From contig NZ_JAINFJ010000004.1 in the NCBI RefSeq assembly GCF_019966595.1, forward strand, positions 248,001-312,000: a stretch of 64,000 nucleotides of DNA. The letters are read 5' to 3'. The notes below the pieces were generated by a model. It was not told the origin of the DNA. It saw only the letters and a program-made list of their open reading frames with translations, and did no database searches. Shown in pieces: positions 36,726 through 46,094 of this stretch. The position numbers and the translations under genes were made by a program. The DNA comes from Oricola indica. Its GTDB lineage: Bacteria; Pseudomonadota; Alphaproteobacteria; Rhizobiales; Rhizobiaceae. Every line of letters starts with the position of its first letter. Position 1 is the stretch's first letter.

Positions 36726-39700
36726 ACCGAGTGATCGTTCTGCGGGCGGCGGCTCTCGTGCTCTTTTTGGCTGCCACGGCGGTCGGGGCCTTTTTGCTGA
36801 CACAGCGCCCGTCGAAGGATGAGGCCAGCGTGATCGCGGCGCTGGAAGAAGCTGTCATTGCGCTTCGTTTCCCGGGAAGCACCGTCGAAGAGGCAGCCGC
36901 CGAGTTGAAGACACCGGAGAACGCCGCGGCCTTTGTAAGGGAGCGCGTGTCCGAGACTGGCTATAAGGGCGCGATCTTCACCCCGGAAGACGTCCTGCAG
37001 CAACGGGTCGGCAACAGGATGGACCGTGCCCGGTTGCTGGTAGCGCTGATCGAGGCCCAGGGCGGCACGGCGCACATCATGGCGGACGGACGATCTGCGC
37101 AAAGAGCGCAGATGACGGAACCGGAGACTCCCGGGGCACTGGTCAAGCTCGCTGCACGGTTGCATGTGAATACCGACGAGGCGGAAACCCGAGCGATGGA
37201 ACGCCACCGCGACAGGCTTCTGGCTATCCGCGATGAGATTGACGCATCGGAGGCGCTTATCACGGAACTACTTGGACCCAGGACTGTGCCTGAACCGTCC
37301 AGCGTGTCACCGGTGCCGCATCTGTGGGTCGAAGGCGAGGACGCGCAGGGCGCGGCGTTTGCGCTTGCGATCGGACCCGACCCGGTCCCGGCAGCAGGCG
37401 AGAACCTAGAGGCCGCACCCAACTCGTTGGCTTTGAAGGTGATCGGCATCGGCCGTGATGGCGCCCGTCACGTTTTGTTGGACTATAAAGGTCCGGTCGC
37501 CAGCACGACGAGCCTATCTTTCCAGCCGGTTGTCGGTCCGGTCGAGGCGTTCGGGAAACCGCCGTCACCGGAATCCGTGCCCCTCTGGGCGCCCGTGCTG
37601 GTCATAGGCGATAAATTCGTCGGCGGCACACCTTTTTCCCCCTTGGGCGCGGCGGTTCCCGCGACAGAGCCGGGACGGCCTCCGTTGCTGCCAGAGCCGA
37701 ACGGAGGATCAACGCCCGCTCCTGACATCGACGACCTTCGTGCCGTGTCCATCGATACTTCCGGCTTTCCGGAATTGCGTGCCACCCTTACTGGAGGTTT
37801 GCCCGAGGGCGAGTACTGGCAGGCCCCTTGGGTCGATGTCTTCGACGATGGCATCGCGCGGCACGCGCGCATCTCCTCGCTCCCACAAGGAGGGCAGACC
37901 GTTTTGCTTCTGATCGATGCCTCCGCGTCGATGGCGCAAGGCTCCCGGGTGTTGCGCGCGCGAGATCTTGGCCGGGCCATCGTCTCGCATTTGCCTGTCG
38001 GCACGAAACTCGCCATCGCCGGTCTGAACGGTGAGATTCCGCTCGTGACTCGCCGCCCGGGCATCATAAGCGCGCATGACCAGCAGACGTTGGGTGAGGC
38101 CGTCGACGCCGCGCTGGTCATGGGTGATGGGTCCAATCTTCCGGATATGCTCGAGACCTTGTTGAACGATTCCGAGTTGAAGATGCAGGCGGCAGATATC
38201 ATCCTGATCGGAGATGGTGCATTTAAAGCGTCTGAACGTTCCGAACTCGGTTCCCTACTTTCCAGCAACCTTTCACGATTGTTCAGCGTTTCAATCGACG
38301 CGCCCGGCGACGCCTTTGCCCCCGTCGGAGATGTCATAGAGTGGAAAACGTCGGAGTCTACCGTAGCCGAAACCGCGAACATGATTTTGCGGGCGCGGGG
38401 TTCGCAAGTCACTTTCGCCTGGCAAGCCCCGGAAGAGGTGCGTGAAGGACAAAGGCGCAGGGTTGAATTCAAACCGGTCGCGAAGAACTCCCGGCCTGCC
38501 ACGATCGAATATGTCACGCCCGCACCAGATACGGGAAAGCGCGACGATCCGGGCCTTTTGGCGTCTCTCGCTTTGGAAATCACTCTGCCGGACGGCGGGA
38601 CAAAGCTGCGGCCATTGTTTGCACTGGGCGCCGATGCGGATCCCTGGAACCTGGAAACCGGCTACCGACTGACGATCAGTCCGGGCCCGTCCCCCGATCG
38701 TGTGCTGGCGACCGCCGCGCTTGAGGAATGGCTCGCTCTTGCGAGGGCGCGTAAAGCTGGCGAGGAAGCAGCGGCAACGCGTGTCGAGACCATAGGTTTC
38801 GCCGCGCTCCAGAAAGTATCGTCGCTGGTTGGCTATCGGGCTGTCGTGACGGGGGTCGCGCCGGCGACTACATCGCCGATCGTGATGCTGGAGCACTATA
38901 CGCCGTTTCCGCAGGAGAATGCCCTGGCGGTGCGGCGCAGCCTCGATCTGGTCATGGATGGTGGACTGCTGGACGGAGCAGGGCCGAGAGCTGGCCTTGC
39001 CGTTGCAGCCGCCGAGGCGGCCTTGACGGGCGGGGCCAGCGTTAATGACAGGATTCGCCGCGCCGACGACAGGACCGTCCTGCGCTCCAGCGATACCTTG
39101 CCCGGCTGGTCCGGCGTTCTCGACATGGATGGCGGCGAGGCAATCGCGTCGCCGGCTGCCGGTGCGGCTTGGGTGCTTCGCGAAGCCGGCGGGCTGGAAG
39201 CGCGGTTGTTCCGTCCTGTCGCCAAGGGGGCCAGCGACGTCATGATTGCAGGGGAATTCGCTGCCATCCGTTCGCGACTGGAAATGGTGAGCATCACATC
39301 GGGCGCCGCTGGTTCGGTAGCCGGTGTGAGCGGCGTATTGAATGGCGGGGTTGTCGGTTTGCTGGACCAGAATTTGCGGCTCTGGTGCTATTCCTCGGTG
39401 ATGATGGGTTATGTCGCGGACCAGATTTCGAACCTGCCGACTCCAGGCGGCGGAGATCCGGCTGCATGGAGGGCCAGGGCGTTGGAGCTTTGTGAACTTG
39501 CCAATGCAGATGGACTGGCGGAAGCCTATTTGAAAAGCGTTGGTATTGGCATGGCGGGTGGATTGCTCGGTGATCAGTTGAGTGCGCTCAGCGGAGGTTT
39601 GTTCTCATTGGAACTGGCGCGGCGCGCGGCGGAAGTCTACCGAATCTTTCCGCGAACATTGTCTCCGGGCGAGGCCGGCGGCATCAGCCTTTTCTGGAAC

Positions 39701-39772
39701 GAAATCCTTTGGTTCTCCGAAATATCCGCTGCGCTGGACACGGCGATTACAGCGGATCCGGGGGAAACATGA
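36722..39772 (+). CDS. Large membrane-anchored von Willebrand factor A protein with transglutaminase-like N-terminal region
   Basis: A 1,016-residue protein read from GTG at 36722, overlapping the previous stop (GTGA). One membrane segment near the N-terminus (about residues 5-25, LRAAALVLFLAATAVGAFLL) anchors it, with the rest outside the cytoplasm. Residues about 45-110 (ENAAAFVRERV...GNRMDRARLLVALIEAQGG) resemble the helical start of transglutaminase-like domains, but no catalytic Cys-His-Asp is seen. A VWA domain follows at about 385-560, with the metal-site motif LLLIDASASMAQG (D-x-S-x-S). The C-terminal 350 residues are unassigned, Gly/Ala-rich, with two hydrophobic stretches. It ends in ATGA shared with the next gene. 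Protein binding through the VWA metal site is likely; the partner is unknown. Confidence 0.8.
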   Translation: MNRVIVLRAAALVLFLAATAVGAFLLTQRPSKDEASVIAALEEAVIALRFPGSTVEEAAAELKTPENAAAFVRERVSETGYKGAIFTPEDVLQQRVGNRMDRARLLVALIEAQGGTAHIMADGRSAQRAQMTEPETPGALVKLAARLHVNTDEAETRAMERHRDRLLAIRDEIDASEALITELLGPRTVPEPSSVSPVPHLWVEGEDAQGAAFALAIGPDPVPAAGENLEAAPNSLALKVIGIGRDGARHVLLDYKGPVASTTSLSFQPVVGPVEAFGKPPSPESVPLWAPVLVIGDKFVGGTPFSPLGAAVPATEPGRPPLLPEPNGGSTPAPDIDDLRAVSIDTSGFPELRATLTGGLPEGEYWQAPWVDVFDDGIARHARISSLPQGGQTVLLLIDASASMAQGSRVLRARDLGRAIVSHLPVGTKLAIAGLNGEIPLVTRRPGIISAHDQQTLGEAVDAALVMGDGSNLPDMLETLLNDSELKMQAADIILIGDGAFKASERSELGSLLSSNLSRLFSVSIDAPGDAFAPVGDVIEWKTSESTVAETANMILRARGSQVTFAWQAPEEVREGQRRRVEFKPVAKNSRPATIEYVTPAPDTGKRDDPGLLASLALEITLPDGGTKLRPLFALGADADPWNLETGYRLTISPGPSPDRVLATAALEEWLALARARKAGEEAAATRVETIGFAALQKVSSLVGYRAVVTGVAPATTSPIVMLEHYTPFPQENALAVRRSLDLVMDGGLLDGAGPRAGLAVAAAEAALTGGASVNDRIRRADDRTVLRSSDTLPGWSGVLDMDGGEAIASPAAGAAWVLREAGGLEARLFRPVAKGASDVMIAGEFAAIRSRLEMVSITSGAAGSVAGVSGVLNGGVVGLLDQNLRLWCYSSVMMGYVADQISNLPTPGGGDPAAWRARALELCELANADGLAEAYLKSVGIGMAGGLLGDQLSALSGGLFSLELARRAAEVYRIFPRTLSPGEAGGISLFWNEILWFSEISAALDTAITADPGET

Positions 39773-40536
39773 TGCATTTGGATCTGCCCGTTGGCTGGGA
39801 GTCACCCGACCCGAACAGGGCTCGGCAGCTAAAGGCGCAGTTCCTTACTGAACTGGAGCCCGATCATCCGCTACACAAGCTTCCGTTCGAGGTTGTCGGC
39901 GTCCATTCGGGACAGGACACAGTCGTCGTGTGCACATCGGATCCCGATCTTTCGTTCCAGGCGATGCACTTGAGCTGGGCACGGAACGAAACTCAAACGC
40001 CACACGAAGTCGAACGTTTGGCCGATTTGCCGCTGATATTTGAACCGCCGGCCGACAGCGTGGATGAAGTGACGTTGTGGACTGATGGCGAGACGGAGAA
40101 AGGTCTGGTGCTCGTCCAACATCTCCTGAACGGCGACCAACTCGTCACTTGTCTGGATTGGCCCTACGGACTTTCGATCCCCAAAACAGCGAGGGATCTT
40201 GAAGGGGCTGGCTGGCGACAGGTCAGGGGTCCGCTGAACCCGAGGGCGCCATTAGACGGAGCCATGGTTCCAACGGGTCAAACCGTCGAATATTGGGTTC
40301 GGCCGATTGTCGATGACTTCATGCTTTTCCGCGTTGTCGCGACACCGGGAGAAGCGCTTTCCCTACGGCAGTTGATCCCCCCGAAGCCGGATGTCATCGA
40401 GTTCGATACAGAAGACCAGTTCCGTTTATATCTTCCGCGAGGTTTTGCGTGCCGGTTTGTGTCTCCGGTCTATCCGGGATACGGGCTGTCTGGATTTAAC
40501 GATCTGGATAGAAGTCACACCCCCTCTTCGGACTGA
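39769..40536 (+). CDS. Cytosolic protein of unknown function coupled to the VWA gene
   Basis: A 255-residue protein without signal peptide, starting in the ATGA overlap with the VWA gene. It is rich in aromatic and acidic residues (DLPVGWESPDP, LSFQAMHLSWARNET, VTLWTDGETEKG). The pattern 'AMHLSWxxxxExxPxxxE' loosely recalls immunity proteins of polymorphic toxin systems, but this is only an impression. After its TGA (40534-40536) the same frame stays open for 51 more protein-like codons, so the C-terminus may have been shortened by a nonsense change. Confidence 0.6.
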   Translation: MMHLDLPVGWESPDPNRARQLKAQFLTELEPDHPLHKLPFEVVGVHSGQDTVVVCTSDPDLSFQAMHLSWARNETQTPHEVERLADLPLIFEPPADSVDEVTLWTDGETEKGLVLVQHLLNGDQLVTCLDWPYGLSIPKTARDLEGAGWRQVRGPLNPRAPLDGAMVPTGQTVEYWVRPIVDDFMLFRVVATPGEALSLRQLIPPKPDVIEFDTEDQFRLYLPRGFACRFVSPVYPGYGLSGFNDLDRSHTPSSD

Positions 40537-40986
40537 GGGTTGGCGCACTGTCCGTTTACTCGCGAATACCAATACGATTTCAGCTGCTCTCTGGTTTCGC
40601 CACAGGATGCACATGGCCGCTTTTGGCACGTTTCGGACATGGCAGCGCTTTCGGCAATGTCCGGATGGGCGCCGAAAACAGCGATCAACTGATCGTCGTG
40701 TATGAGTACAGGTCCTAGAGTATATCTCGAACCGTTCATCGGGCGAGCCGACGCGCCACGCAGACCCTCGCCGACCAGCTCAGGTACAACATCTCCGGCT
40801 ATCTCGACGGCAATCCCCTGAATGTCGTGAACCGAGGGGCGGCGGCGCTCAGCCCGCGCCGATGTCGAAGACCCTGCGGTCGAGCTCTGCCCTGCGCCAC
40901 ACTGGTCCGATAGCGCTTGGCTATCGACCTTTGAAGCTGCTAGCATCTTCCCCTACGACATCGATCCCGACCAGCGGAGGGCAATC
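40537..40986. other. 450-bp degenerate region, possible gene remnants
   Basis: No convincing intact gene. The frame of the preceding gene continues past its TGA to 40692 (CPFTREYQYDFSCSLVS, HGRFWHVSDMAAL) and is open again from 40831 into the next gene (VELCPAPHWSDSAW, FEAASIFPYDIDP); between them another frame reads TLADQLRYNISGYLDGN. This mosaic looks like a frameshifted remnant. A 143-codon frame on the minus strand (40515-40946) also exists; it lacks a recognisable domain and I do not call it. The right end supplies the GGAGGG ribosome site of the next gene. Confidence 0.4.
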
Positions 40987-41445
40987 ATGAGTATGTTTTT
41001 GAAGCGCAGCCTGATCGCAGCCGTCGCGCTGAGCCTTTGCGCCGGTTCCGCCCGGGCCCAGGAGCTCACCTCAGGCCAGGTCCTCGCCGCCCTGTTTCGC
41101 GCGGGGGATTCCCGGCCGGTGGTGATAGCCGATCCCGGTTTCCGGACATACCTGTCCGAAGCAGGCTTTCGCGCCGATCTGCCGGGCGCGCTGGCCGCGG
41201 TTCTCACGATCAACGACCCGGATGCGCCGAGTGCCGCGGAGCCACAACTTGTCACTGTGCATCATGAGTGCGCAGCGAAGGATGACGGTTTCCGGTGCGA
41301 CCTGTTTCTCGATCTGGCAGGCGTGGAGGACGGAGACGGGATGGCGTCGACGGTCATCTTCCGGTTTCAACTGGAGCCCGATCCGGACGCCACGGCGGGC
41401 CAGGTGCGGCTCGCCGACGGCGTCACCATCCTGACCGCGGGCTGA
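40987..41445 (+). CDS. Small secreted protein of unknown function
   Basis: A 152-residue exported protein. The signal peptide is clear (basic FLKRS, hydrophobic LIAAVALSLCAG, cleavage after ARA near residue 24). CGGAGGG lies about 6-7 bases before the ATG. The mature part has one Cys pair (HHECAAKDDGFRCDL) likely to form a disulfide. The next gene starts 3 bases after its stop, so the two are co-transcribed. No family recognised. Confidence 0.72.
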   Translation: MSMFLKRSLIAAVALSLCAGSARAQELTSGQVLAALFRAGDSRPVVIADPGFRTYLSEAGFRADLPGALAAVLTINDPDAPSAAEPQLVTVHHECAAKDDGFRCDLFLDLAGVEDGDGMASTVIFRFQLEPDPDATAGQVRLADGVTILTAG

Positions 41446-41448
41446 CGG

Positions 41449-42072
41449 ATGGGCTGGGTCGGGGGGCTCGCAAAGCGGGCATTGCTCTATGTCGTCGTCA
41501 GCCTGGCCGTCGTGCTCGGCGTCTTCTTCGGCGGTCAATTGCTGTTCCCGGAGGCCTTCCAGCCGACGCCCGCCGAAGACAAGAACCTTTTCACCGAGAT
41601 CGACCGCGAGGACCTGTCGATGGAGGGCCGCACGCGGATTCAGGTCACGATCGCGCCCGCAGCGCCCATCGGGCCGCATCTGAACTCCCTGCACGAGGTC
41701 CTGTTGCGCCAGGCCGCGCGAAACCTGGCGGACGCGAACGACGCCGATGCGGTCCATGTCGTGCTGGCGGTCGACGACCGCCTCGCGGCCGCGCCGCCGC
41801 TCGGCGAACTGCAGTTCGCGCCCGACGGTCGCGGATGGTCCGGCGACGAAGGCTGGACATATCGGTTGCGCATGCCGCAGCCGCCTTTTCCCGAAGAAGC
41901 CGGGCAAATCATGCAAGCGGTTCTGGAGTATCGCGCGGCGACCGACGCCGGGGCGCGGTCGGACCGGGATCTGGAGGATTTCATACGCAGTTCGGTCGAG
42001 ACCAATTCCGCCGCGATCCGGTCGGTGCTGCAGCCCAATTACGAGACGACCACCGGGAACGCGGAAGATTGA
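41449..42072 (+). CDS. Single-pass membrane-anchored protein of unknown function
   Basis: A 207-residue protein with one N-terminal membrane segment (about residues 10-32, ALLYVVVSLAVVLGVFFGG), followed by an acidic, probably periplasmic domain with no cysteines. It starts 3 bases after the preceding gene's stop. It converges with the 377-residue secreted protein gene (7 bases between stops). No family recognised; the absence of charged residues in the helix suggests an anchor and not a channel. Confidence 0.7.
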   Translation: MGWVGGLAKRALLYVVVSLAVVLGVFFGGQLLFPEAFQPTPAEDKNLFTEIDREDLSMEGRTRIQVTIAPAAPIGPHLNSLHEVLLRQAARNLADANDADAVHVVLAVDDRLAAAPPLGELQFAPDGRGWSGDEGWTYRLRMPQPPFPEEAGQIMQAVLEYRAATDAGARSDRDLEDFIRSSVETNSAAIRSVLQPNYETTTGNAED

Positions 42073-42079
42073 CCGGCGG

Positions 42080-43213
42080 CTATCGCGCGCAGAGGGCCTG
42101 AGCCAGCGAAGCGATCTCCTTGTCGGCCTTGCCTTCCGCATCCGCCAGTGCCGGCAATGACAGCCTTGGCGGTATGGACTGATTGCATGTCGGCCTCGCG
42201 CCGCAAGACTCCAGAAGCTCGATGGCAAGTTCCTCCGCGGTGGCGGCGACGCCCAGATCGAGCGCCAGATCGTCCATGCACTTCGCGGAGTCGCGCAATA
42301 CGGTCGCGCCATCTTCGGACGACGGCGCATTGGCGTCCGTCGAGACGTCCGCGGACGCCATCCGCGCGGCTTCGGCCATTTTCGTCAGGCGCTCCTCCAG
42401 CGTGAGGACATCGCGGGCGGTTTCGAGCAAGCGAACGCGCAACATGCCCTGCTGCGATGGCTGAAGCTCGGCAGGTGTGGAGAGAGCCGCTTCGATGTCG
42501 CCGCCGAGAATCGGCAGCCTCTCCGCGATATCGATCATGGAGTCACCCAGAGGCTCCGCGCCTTCCAGTACCTCCAGACCGTCGAGTGTTTCGACAAGCG
42601 CCGCCAGATCGGACAGGTCCTCGGCCGACGCCTTCCATTCCGGATCCGCGACCGATGCTCCCGATCCTCCGGAAACGGACGCCATGGCTCGCTCCAGCAG
42701 CCGCAAGACGCCTCCCGCGTAGAGGCTGTATCGTTCGGCTAGCGCGGCTTCGAACGGGACCGCCCGCGCCACCGCCTCCTCCGCCAGAACGCTCGCCTGT
42801 CCGAGCGCCGACGCCGCGCGCTCGAAAGCGGCGGCCCGCGCATCGAGACCCATCTGCGCCCCGCACCGTTCCGCTTCGTTGAGCACCGGCGCACACGTTC
42901 CGCCGCAGGTTTCGATGGAAACGGCCAGACGTTCGGCGCGCAAGAACGCCCGGTCGCTCATCGCGCGAAGGTCGCCCGGATCGGCCAGCAGCGAGGCGTT
43001 GGAGCACGCGGCGGCCGGATTGGCCTCGGGAGGCGCGAACGGGGCCTTATCGACCGATTTCAACACCGTCTCGAGTTCCTCGGTCGGCGCGTCCTTTCCG
43101 AACGCGGTCAACGCTTCGCAAACCGGACAGTCCTCGGCCTTCGCGCCGACGGACGCGGACAGGTATCCCGCCAGCGCCAGTGCGATCAGACTGACTTTTC
43201 TCGCATCACTCAT
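42080..43213 (-). CDS. Secreted cysteine-containing helical protein of unknown function
   Basis: A 377-residue protein with a signal peptide (LIALALAGYLSASVGAKA, cleavage near residue 26). The mature protein is mostly helical, Ala/Glu/Leu-rich, with Cys pairs at both ends (EDCPVCEAL, ETCGGTCAP, ESCGARPTC). It lies 96 bp downstream of the 793-residue coiled-coil protein gene on the same strand and is probably in its operon. No family recognised. Confidence 0.7.
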   Translation of the reverse strand: MSDARKVSLIALALAGYLSASVGAKAEDCPVCEALTAFGKDAPTEELETVLKSVDKAPFAPPEANPAAACSNASLLADPGDLRAMSDRAFLRAERLAVSIETCGGTCAPVLNEAERCGAQMGLDARAAAFERAASALGQASVLAEEAVARAVPFEAALAERYSLYAGGVLRLLERAMASVSGGSGASVADPEWKASAEDLSDLAALVETLDGLEVLEGAEPLGDSMIDIAERLPILGGDIEAALSTPAELQPSQQGMLRVRLLETARDVLTLEERLTKMAEAARMASADVSTDANAPSSEDGATVLRDSAKCMDDLALDLGVAATAEELAIELLESCGARPTCNQSIPPRLSLPALADAEGKADKEIASLAQALCAR

Positions 43214-43309
43214 GACCGGCTTCCTTCCCTGCGATTGTCGTGGAGGCCGCCGCTGTCCCGAAGCCCGACGATACCGTCAGTCCGGAGAATGGGCAGCCCA
43301 TGTTCCATG

Positions 43310-45691
43310 CTAGCCGCCGTCCGGCGCGAACTTGCTGCGCAATTCGGCCTCTACGCTAGGATCGAGGCGGGAATACTCGAAATACCGCAGCAGATTGTCG
43401 GAAATCGCGCAGGTCTCCCGATCGCTGATCCACGGCACGTTGAAGGATGCGGAGATCGTGTCGTTCGACGCGAGGTACTGCATTCTGGCTCGCAGGTCGC
43501 GGCTGCCCGGCGCGCAGGTCGCCCCAGTGGCCTGCGGATAGCGGTAGCGGAAAGAGCCGTCCGAGATCAGCAAGGTGGAGGGATTCGCCCGAAACGAGAA
43601 GAGAAGGTTGCCGGGCGTATAGCCATGATCGGCCCAATGGCGCCCGGCTTCGATCATCGCCGCCTCGTAGAGCGTTCCCTGCGCGCTGTCCGTGTTGACC
43701 AGGTCGGTTTCCCCCCTGGCCCTGATCTCGACGACCGTGCCCCACTGATCTTTCCACAACCCCTCGATACCCAGCCGGAAACGGTGATTGAGGTCGGGGC
43801 CGTCCTCCCGGGACAGCCAGAGGAGTTGCCCCAGATCGAGCTTCACCGGCGTCGCGGGATTGCTGTCGAGGCTGGGCCACGGCGTCGCGCCCGGCCCCGG
43901 CGACACCGAGAGCTGCAGGTAGCCATCGCCGTTCGTGTCGATTCCGACGCCCCGTCCACCGCCCAGCGTCGCCCGCCAGCCGGTCGCATTCCCCGCCCCG
44001 CCCGTCACGGTCATGGGCGTTTCATCGAGCAGGACCTGCGGCGCCCGGTCCAGCGGCTGCGAGAAGCGCATTGCGATCGTCAGATCCCCCAGGAAGCTCG
44101 GCGCGCCATTGCGTGCGACCGACAGCGCCAGCGGCTGCTCGCCCGCTTCTTTCATGTATCGAAGATAGGCAAGCCGCGCCTTCAGCCGCGCCCGCATCTC
44201 CTCGACGCCGCGACCCGCGCGGAGCGCCAGGTCGTATTGGCCGGCGAACCAGACCGCGGTGACCAGTTCCTGATTAAAATCCCTCATGACCCCTTCGCTG
44301 GTCGCTTCGGTGATGGAAGCGATGACCGCCTTCATTCCCGTGACGAGCGCGAAGTTCTTGGCCTCGGAGCCGAGCTTTGAGACGAAATTCCTGAGCCCCG
44401 GCAAGGACTTCAACGTCTGCAGGGACGACTGGGTCGTGATGGCGTCCGCTCCTGCCGCGAGAAGCGTTTCGATCGTATCGCCGATGATGACGTCTTTCGC
44501 GTTGCCGGTGGCGATCGGAAGATCCCCGGTGATGCCGACAAAATCCGACGTCCAGCCGATGAAATCGAAGCTCCAGTGATCCAGAAGAATGGCAGCCCAC
44601 TGCTTGCCGAACGCATCGTTCGCTCCGCCGAGACTGGTCTGCGACAATGCGGTGATTTTGGAGTTCTTCTTTGCGAGTTCCAAAACCCCATCCAGGCCTT
44701 CAACGACCGTTCCCGCATTGATCGCACCCGTCACGGCCGCCGCGAGTTCCAGCAAGGCCGGCGCGATAACCTCGTTTCGCTCCGTCAGCGCCACATATTT
44801 CGCGAGAAACACCAGCCTGAAATTGGAGGATTGCTGATAACCGATGAGATCGCCGCGCGCCCGGCTGAGGGTCTCGAGGATCTTCTCGGCCTCGGCGATC
44901 TCCGACTCGATGCGCGCGATCGCGCCATCCAGCAGCGCCTCGTATTCCGGATCGTCCGCGCCGCCCTCGGCATCGGCGTCGGGGTCCGGCGACCAGACGC
45001 CCGTATAGAAGACGTCACCGCCCGCATCCATGGTGACTGCGGCGAGGTGCGGAGGCGGATGGCGAAGAACCAGCGTGGTATAGGCTTCGAAGGCCTTGGC
45101 GACCTGATCCTCGAAATATCCCAGCGTTCTCGACATTCTTTGCGCCGCGAGGTCGGCCGCCCGCCATTTCAGGTAGAATGTGCCGGCTTCGAGTGGCTCG
45201 ACCTTGAACAATGCGGCACGCGCCGCCTCCAGCCTCGCCTCTGCCTGACGCCTCGCCGCGCGCGCCGCGTCCCTTGTCTTCAGGGCCTCGCTGGCGCGTT
45301 CGGAGACACGTTCGCCGCGCGCCGGCCTGAGTTGCTGATAGAGCCTGTCAGCCTCGACCTCGCGCGCGCTGGTGGTTTCGACGGCCTTCTGCGCATCGAT
45401 CACAGCCTGTCCGAGTTCTTCGGTGCGGCGATTGTATTCCACCAGGGAGGAGAGATAGGAGCGTCGCGCCGCCTCCGCGCGCGTCTCCACCGCCTCAATG
45501 CGCGCGACAAAGTTGCGTTCTTCCTTTTTCGCCGTCTCGTAGGCCAGCCGGCTCGCCCGTATCTCGGGGCCGATGCGCGGCAGATCCTCGATCGTCTGGG
45601 CCGCCGCCGGCACGGCCGGCAACGTCCACAGCGCAAGCCCGACCATGGCGGAAACGAAGCGCGTTTTCCGTGACGAAGAAGCACTCGTCAT
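43310..45691 (-). CDS. Large secreted protein with N-terminal coiled coil
   Basis: A 793-residue exported protein. The start at 45691 gives a standard signal peptide (FVSAMVGLALWTLPAVPAAAQ, cleavage near residue 32); an upstream ATG would add 22 residues before it. Residues about 35-190 are a long, charged coiled coil, with a second helical stretch at about 225-290. The middle part (about 300-470) is helical with Gly-rich turns; the C-terminal 300 residues look like beta structure (TIAMRFSQPLDRAPQVLL, GVGIDTNGDGYLQLSVS, in which DTNGDGY resembles a calcium-binding loop). No family recognised. It seems to be the lead gene of the minus-strand half of the cluster. Confidence 0.75.
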   Translation of the reverse strand: MTSASSSRKTRFVSAMVGLALWTLPAVPAAAQTIEDLPRIGPEIRASRLAYETAKKEERNFVARIEAVETRAEAARRSYLSSLVEYNRRTEELGQAVIDAQKAVETTSAREVEADRLYQQLRPARGERVSERASEALKTRDAARAARRQAEARLEAARAALFKVEPLEAGTFYLKWRAADLAAQRMSRTLGYFEDQVAKAFEAYTTLVLRHPPPHLAAVTMDAGGDVFYTGVWSPDPDADAEGGADDPEYEALLDGAIARIESEIAEAEKILETLSRARGDLIGYQQSSNFRLVFLAKYVALTERNEVIAPALLELAAAVTGAINAGTVVEGLDGVLELAKKNSKITALSQTSLGGANDAFGKQWAAILLDHWSFDFIGWTSDFVGITGDLPIATGNAKDVIIGDTIETLLAAGADAITTQSSLQTLKSLPGLRNFVSKLGSEAKNFALVTGMKAVIASITEATSEGVMRDFNQELVTAVWFAGQYDLALRAGRGVEEMRARLKARLAYLRYMKEAGEQPLALSVARNGAPSFLGDLTIAMRFSQPLDRAPQVLLDETPMTVTGGAGNATGWRATLGGGRGVGIDTNGDGYLQLSVSPGPGATPWPSLDSNPATPVKLDLGQLLWLSREDGPDLNHRFRLGIEGLWKDQWGTVVEIRARGETDLVNTDSAQGTLYEAAMIEAGRHWADHGYTPGNLLFSFRANPSTLLISDGSFRYRYPQATGATCAPGSRDLRARMQYLASNDTISASFNVPWISDRETCAISDNLLRYFEYSRLDPSVEAELRSKFAPDGG

Positions 45692-46094
45692 GGCGTCACC
45701 GCCTGAGACCAGCGTGAGATCATCGCCATTGAACCGCCCGCCGGACGAAATGCGCACCGCTGAATGTCGTGCCGGACATCGCTCCCCCCGAAACTGTGCG
45801 CCAGCGTCAATTACGGCATCTCAAGACGAAGACCCGACCTGTCGCAGCGCAATCGGCAAATTCGTGCTTTCTTGACGCAAGGTCATATCTGACAACAGGC
45901 GCATCTGTCTTGTCAACTTGGGCAGGCATTCGGCGCAGACGCTTCGAACCCGCAGGGCCAGCAGGCCCGACCGGGCGTCCGAGCCTCCGTGACAATGCGG
46001 AGATCGCTCTTGCCGATGGCATCTTGTCCGTACAGCGAGCATGGTTGAAAGCCCGCGATAATTACGGCGACACTTACCAAGGGAAGGATTACCG
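45692..46094. other. 403-bp gap without a recognisable gene
   Basis: It holds the presumed promoter of the minus-strand envelope genes at its left side and the promoter and AAGGGAAGGA ribosome site of the small plus-strand gene at its right side. I saw no tRNA, strong hairpin with T-run, or credible reading frame in it. Confidence 0.5.

Noticed and set aside
40515-40946. A 143-codon minus-strand frame in the degenerate region
   Set aside because: No recognisable domain, no convincing start context, and protein-like stretches on the plus strand compete with it. It is mentioned only in the region entry.
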